Position numbers and translations under genes: made by a program. This document shows, piece after piece, positions 14,361 to 15,918 of a stretch of 15,918 nucleotides of DNA (its first letter is position 1; each line of letters begins with the position of its first letter). The notes below the pieces were generated by a model. The model did no database searches, had not been told where the DNA came from, and was given only the letters and a program-made list of their open reading frames with translations. This DNA comes from Candidatus Poribacteria bacterium (GTDB taxonomy: Bacteria; Poribacteria; DTPJ01; WJIO01), in assembly GCA_014730235.1 (NCBI GenBank), contig WJIO01000308.1, positions 1 to 15,918 on the forward strand, written 5' to 3'.

Positions 14361-14924
14361 TCATTCTTTCAGATATGGATCAAGTATATCCATAAGCTTG
14401 TGTGTTGCATGGGACAAATGGGCCTTTATTGTGCCTACTGAGCGACCTAGAGTTTGGGCTATTTCTTCCAGGGATAAGCCTTCCTGACGTTTCATTATAA
14501 ATACAGCCCGTTGTTTTGGTGGCAACTGTTTTATGGCCTGATTTATCTGTTTCTTCAGTTCCTTAAGTTCCAGCATTGCTTCAGGAGAATAACTTGGCTC
14601 TGTATGCAGTTCCTCCTGAGGTGGAAGCCATTCCTCCATGGATATCGATCTGATTTTTTTGGCTTTGCGGCTGTAATCAATACAGGCGTTTACAGTTATC
14701 TTGTATAGCCATGTATAGAACGAAGATTTTTTTCTAAAACGTCCAAGAGCCTTAAAAACCTTTTCAAAAACCTCTTGTGAAAGATCGTATGCATCCTCTG
14801 GGTCATGGGTATACCGATAGGCAATATCATATACCCTGTCCTGGTATTTTTTTACCAGTATATCGAAGGATTCTATTTCACCTTTTTGAAAGCTTTCAAC
14901 AAGCTCGAGGTCCTCATTAGTCAA
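14361..14924 (-). CDS. ECF-type RNA polymerase sigma factor
   Basis: A 187-residue sigma-70 family protein of group IV. Region 2 spans about 20-87 (FDILVKKYQDRVYDIAYRYT, DAYDLSQEVF, FYTWLYKITVNACID) and region 4 about 125-178, with the helix-turn-helix LSLEEIAQTLGRSVGTIKAHL at 150-170. Regions 1 and 3 are absent, as in ECF factors. The start is TTG at 14924, with AGGAGG 5 bases before it; no in-frame ATG fits region 2. It directs polymerase to a stress regulon under control of the zinc-finger anti-sigma factor encoded next. I could not find a convincing autoregulated ECF promoter in the 157 bp upstream (14925-15081), which otherwise holds no gene. Confidence 0.95.
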   Translation of the reverse strand: MTNEDLELVESFQKGEIESFDILVKKYQDRVYDIAYRYTHDPEDAYDLSQEVFEKVFKALGRFRKKSSFYTWLYKITVNACIDYSRKAKKIRSISMEEWLPPQEELHTEPSYSPEAMLELKELKKQINQAIKQLPPKQRAVFIMKRQEGLSLEEIAQTLGRSVGTIKAHLSHATHKLMDILDPYLKE

Positions 14925-14929
14925 ATTGG

Positions 14930-14935
14930 CCTCCT
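14930..14935 (-). promoter_or_regulatory. Ribosome binding site fixing the TTG start of the sigma factor
   Basis: A full AGGAGG with a 5-base spacer to TTG 14924, the only plausible start in frame. Confidence 0.75.
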
Positions 14936-15081
14936 ATATCGCTTAGACGGTGAGATACAGGAAAGGTTTATTAAAGTTGATCCGGGATGTTTTTTATGGA
15001 TCGATGTTGAGTTGTTGATAGTAATTGAATAAGTCTGGAAAAACGCTGGCGGAAATAATAGAAAAGTATAATATAGCGGGA

Positions 15082-15156
15082 TGGAGCCGGCGAGAGGAGT
15101 TGAACCTCCGACAAGCTGATTACGAATCAGCTGCTCTGCCTCTGAGCTACGCCGGC
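15082..15156 (-). tRNA. tRNA-Thr (anticodon CGT)
   Basis: The minus strand folds as a complete cloverleaf: acceptor GCCGGCG/CGCCGGC, D arm GCTC...GAGC, anticodon arm GCTGA-TTCGTAA-TCAGC with anticodon CGT, T arm GGAGG-TTCAACT-CCTCT, discriminator T and an encoded CCA. It reads codon ACG. It lies 14 bp behind tRNA-Phe and is probably co-transcribed with it. Confidence 0.95.
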
Positions 15157-15170
15157 AAGCGGCATAGAAA

Positions 15171-15246
15171 TGGTGCCGAGGGGCAGAGTCGAACTCCCGA
15201 CACGTGGATTTTCAATCCACTGCTCTACCACCTGAGCTACCTCGGC
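15171..15246 (-). tRNA. tRNA-Phe (anticodon GAA)
   Basis: The minus strand gives acceptor GCCGAGG/CCTCGGC, D arm GCTC...GAGC, anticodon arm GTGGA-TTGAAAA-TCCAC with anticodon GAA, T loop TTCGACT, discriminator A and an encoded CCA. The T stem GGGAG/CTGCC contains one G-G mismatch at its middle pair, which is unusual; all other stems are perfect. Confidence 0.94.
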
Positions 15247-15259
15247 ACCGGTGATATTA

Positions 15260-15288
15260 AGCTTAACAAAATATAGGTTTCATGTCAA
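15260..15288 (-). promoter_or_regulatory. Probable promoter of the tRNA-Phe/tRNA-Thr transcript
   Basis: On the minus strand a perfect -35 TTGACA (15283-15288) is followed after 17 bp by TAAGCT (15260-15265), a weak -10 match. Transcription would begin about 6-7 bases before the mature tRNA-Phe end at 15246, typical of tRNA genes. Confidence 0.55.
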
Positions 15289-15309
15289 GCTTTTTTTGGC
15301 TATTTTCAG

Positions 15310-15918
15310 TTACATTGTTTTGTTTATTACAGGCACAACTTGTGTCAATGATTTTATTGTCTTATTTGGTTCTTCACAATTTTTCGTCATGTCGTTAATA
15401 TCGCAATACATAAGCTCTGCGCTATTTTCGTATATGTATTTCTGACGTAAAACTTTATATACATGTTGTAGTGTTTCTGCATTTGTTGGGAGGCCTTTAT
15501 GTATTACTTTTGGGCCGACATTATATGCCGCAATGGCATCTATAGGATTATCAAATGTATCCATCAAAGACCTGAGGTATTGTATACCGGCCTCTAGATT
15601 TTTAACCGGGTTCAGCCGCTCGTCAATGGGGCCATCTACCACAAGTCCTAAATTCCTTGCCGTTTCGGGCATTAACTGCATAAGTCCCATGGCCCCTGCC
15701 GGTGATATGGCCTGGGGATTAAATTCTGATTCTACTTTTATCAAAGCCATTACCAGGGGTAAATCCACCTTGTATAGCTTTGAGTATTTTTCGAGAACCA
15801 TCTCCATATCTGTAACTTCAGGTACTTTTTTATGGATGGGTTCTTTTATTTTACCAATTTCTTTGTATACGTTTTCCTCTTTTATTTTTGGATAAGCCTC
15901 TTTAATTGTAGGCTCAAC
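15310..15918 (-). CDS. Lytic transglycosylase, Slt/MltC-type GH23 (5' end outside window)
   Basis: The frame is open from the right edge of the window to a TAA at 15310-15312, giving 202 visible residues. The first 37 or so are a Lys/Glu-rich linker (KIKEENVYKEIGKIKEP), so the true start and a likely signal peptide lie beyond 15918, and the internal ATG at 15807 is not the start. The catalytic domain has KVESEFNPQAISPAGAMGLM with the catalytic Glu in VES, then QLMPETA, NPVKNLEAGIQYL and IAAYNVGP, the standard order of GH23 motifs. It cleaves the MurNAc-GlcNAc bond of peptidoglycan to give anhydro ends, acting in the periplasm or on the outer membrane. The C-terminal tail of about 50 residues past the domain is unremarkable. 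It is upstream of the tRNA genes on the same strand. Confidence 0.93.
   Translation of the reverse strand, partial: VEPTIKEAYPKIKEENVYKEIGKIKEPIHKKVPEVTDMEMVLEKYSKLYKVDLPLVMALIKVESEFNPQAISPAGAMGLMQLMPETARNLGLVVDGPIDERLNPVKNLEAGIQYLRSLMDTFDNPIDAIAAYNVGPKVIHKGLPTNAETLQHVYKVLRQKYIYENSAELMYCDINDMTKNCEEPNKTIKSLTQVVPVINKTM

Noticed and set aside
14925-15081. Autoregulated ECF promoter upstream of the sigma factor
   Set aside because: AACTTT and GTCTAA motifs are present on the minus strand but 25 bp apart, far from the usual 16-17 bp spacing.
15025-15276. 83-codon plus-strand frame crossing the tRNAs
   Set aside because: Its text (GQSRTPDTWIFNPLLYHLS) is the well-known spurious translation of the strand opposite a tRNA.

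Overview
The window looks like a chromosomal segment of a low-to-moderate GC, Gram-negative-type bacterium with anaerobic or microaerophilic habits. The cell-wall genes (a PBP1B-like synthase with a UB2H-type domain, and a lytic transglycosylase), the LTxEQ-type periplasmic stress protein and the ECF sigma/anti-sigma pair suggest an envelope with a periplasm. Rubrerythrin and a 4Fe-4S MobB-type protein suggest low-oxygen life. Codon use is standard, and several strong ribosome sites lead to TTG starts. I cannot name the species. The C-terminus of the 560-1222 product reminds me of secreted proteins of uncultured lineages such as Poribacteria, but this is only a recollection.

Layout. 1-120 is the tail of an unrecognised plus-strand gene. 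121-559 is non-coding, with a large inverted-repeat structure (160-482) and a perfect 36-bp palindrome (518-553). 5671 down to 560 is a tight minus-strand operon: PBP1B-like synthase, AI-2E-family permease, MobB-type GTPase fused to a 4Fe-4S domain, and a small secreted protein gene interrupted by one in-frame TGA. It has a clear sigma70-type promoter (5692-5720). 5672-6076 is a 405-bp divergent regulatory region holding two perfect dyads and a canonical -24/-12 (sigma54) promoter-like site. 6077-8357 is a plus-strand operon: rubrerythrin, aldo/keto reductase and a COG1926-type phosphoribosyltransferase. It converges, with an 11-bp gap, on a minus-strand series reading from 14924 down to 8369: ECF sigma factor, zinc-finger anti-sigma factor, Spy/CpxP-like periplasmic protein, soluble PAS/GAF hybrid histidine kinase and zinc alcohol dehydrogenase. 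Next come tRNA-Phe and tRNA-Thr (minus strand) with their own promoter, and a 5'-truncated lytic transglycosylase running off the right edge.

How it fits together. The rubrerythrin operon looks like an oxidative/carbonyl stress module. The sigma/anti-sigma/Spy-like set looks like an envelope-stress module, lying near wall synthesis and wall turnover genes. 

The most distinctive feature not explained by genes is a family of related palindromic, MITE-like intergenic repeats. They share a GTGTGGTAATAATTTGAAA-type arm, a TGTCATTCCTGC/GCAGGAATGACA core and a GGTTCTTCCGG/CCGGAAGAACC end. They occur at four places (160-482, 9408-9527, 12803-12927, 13531-13607), three of them filling successive gaps of the minus-strand stress cluster. 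The other leading candidates are the sigma54-like architecture in front of rubrerythrin and the UGA codon followed by a hairpin in the secreted-protein gene.
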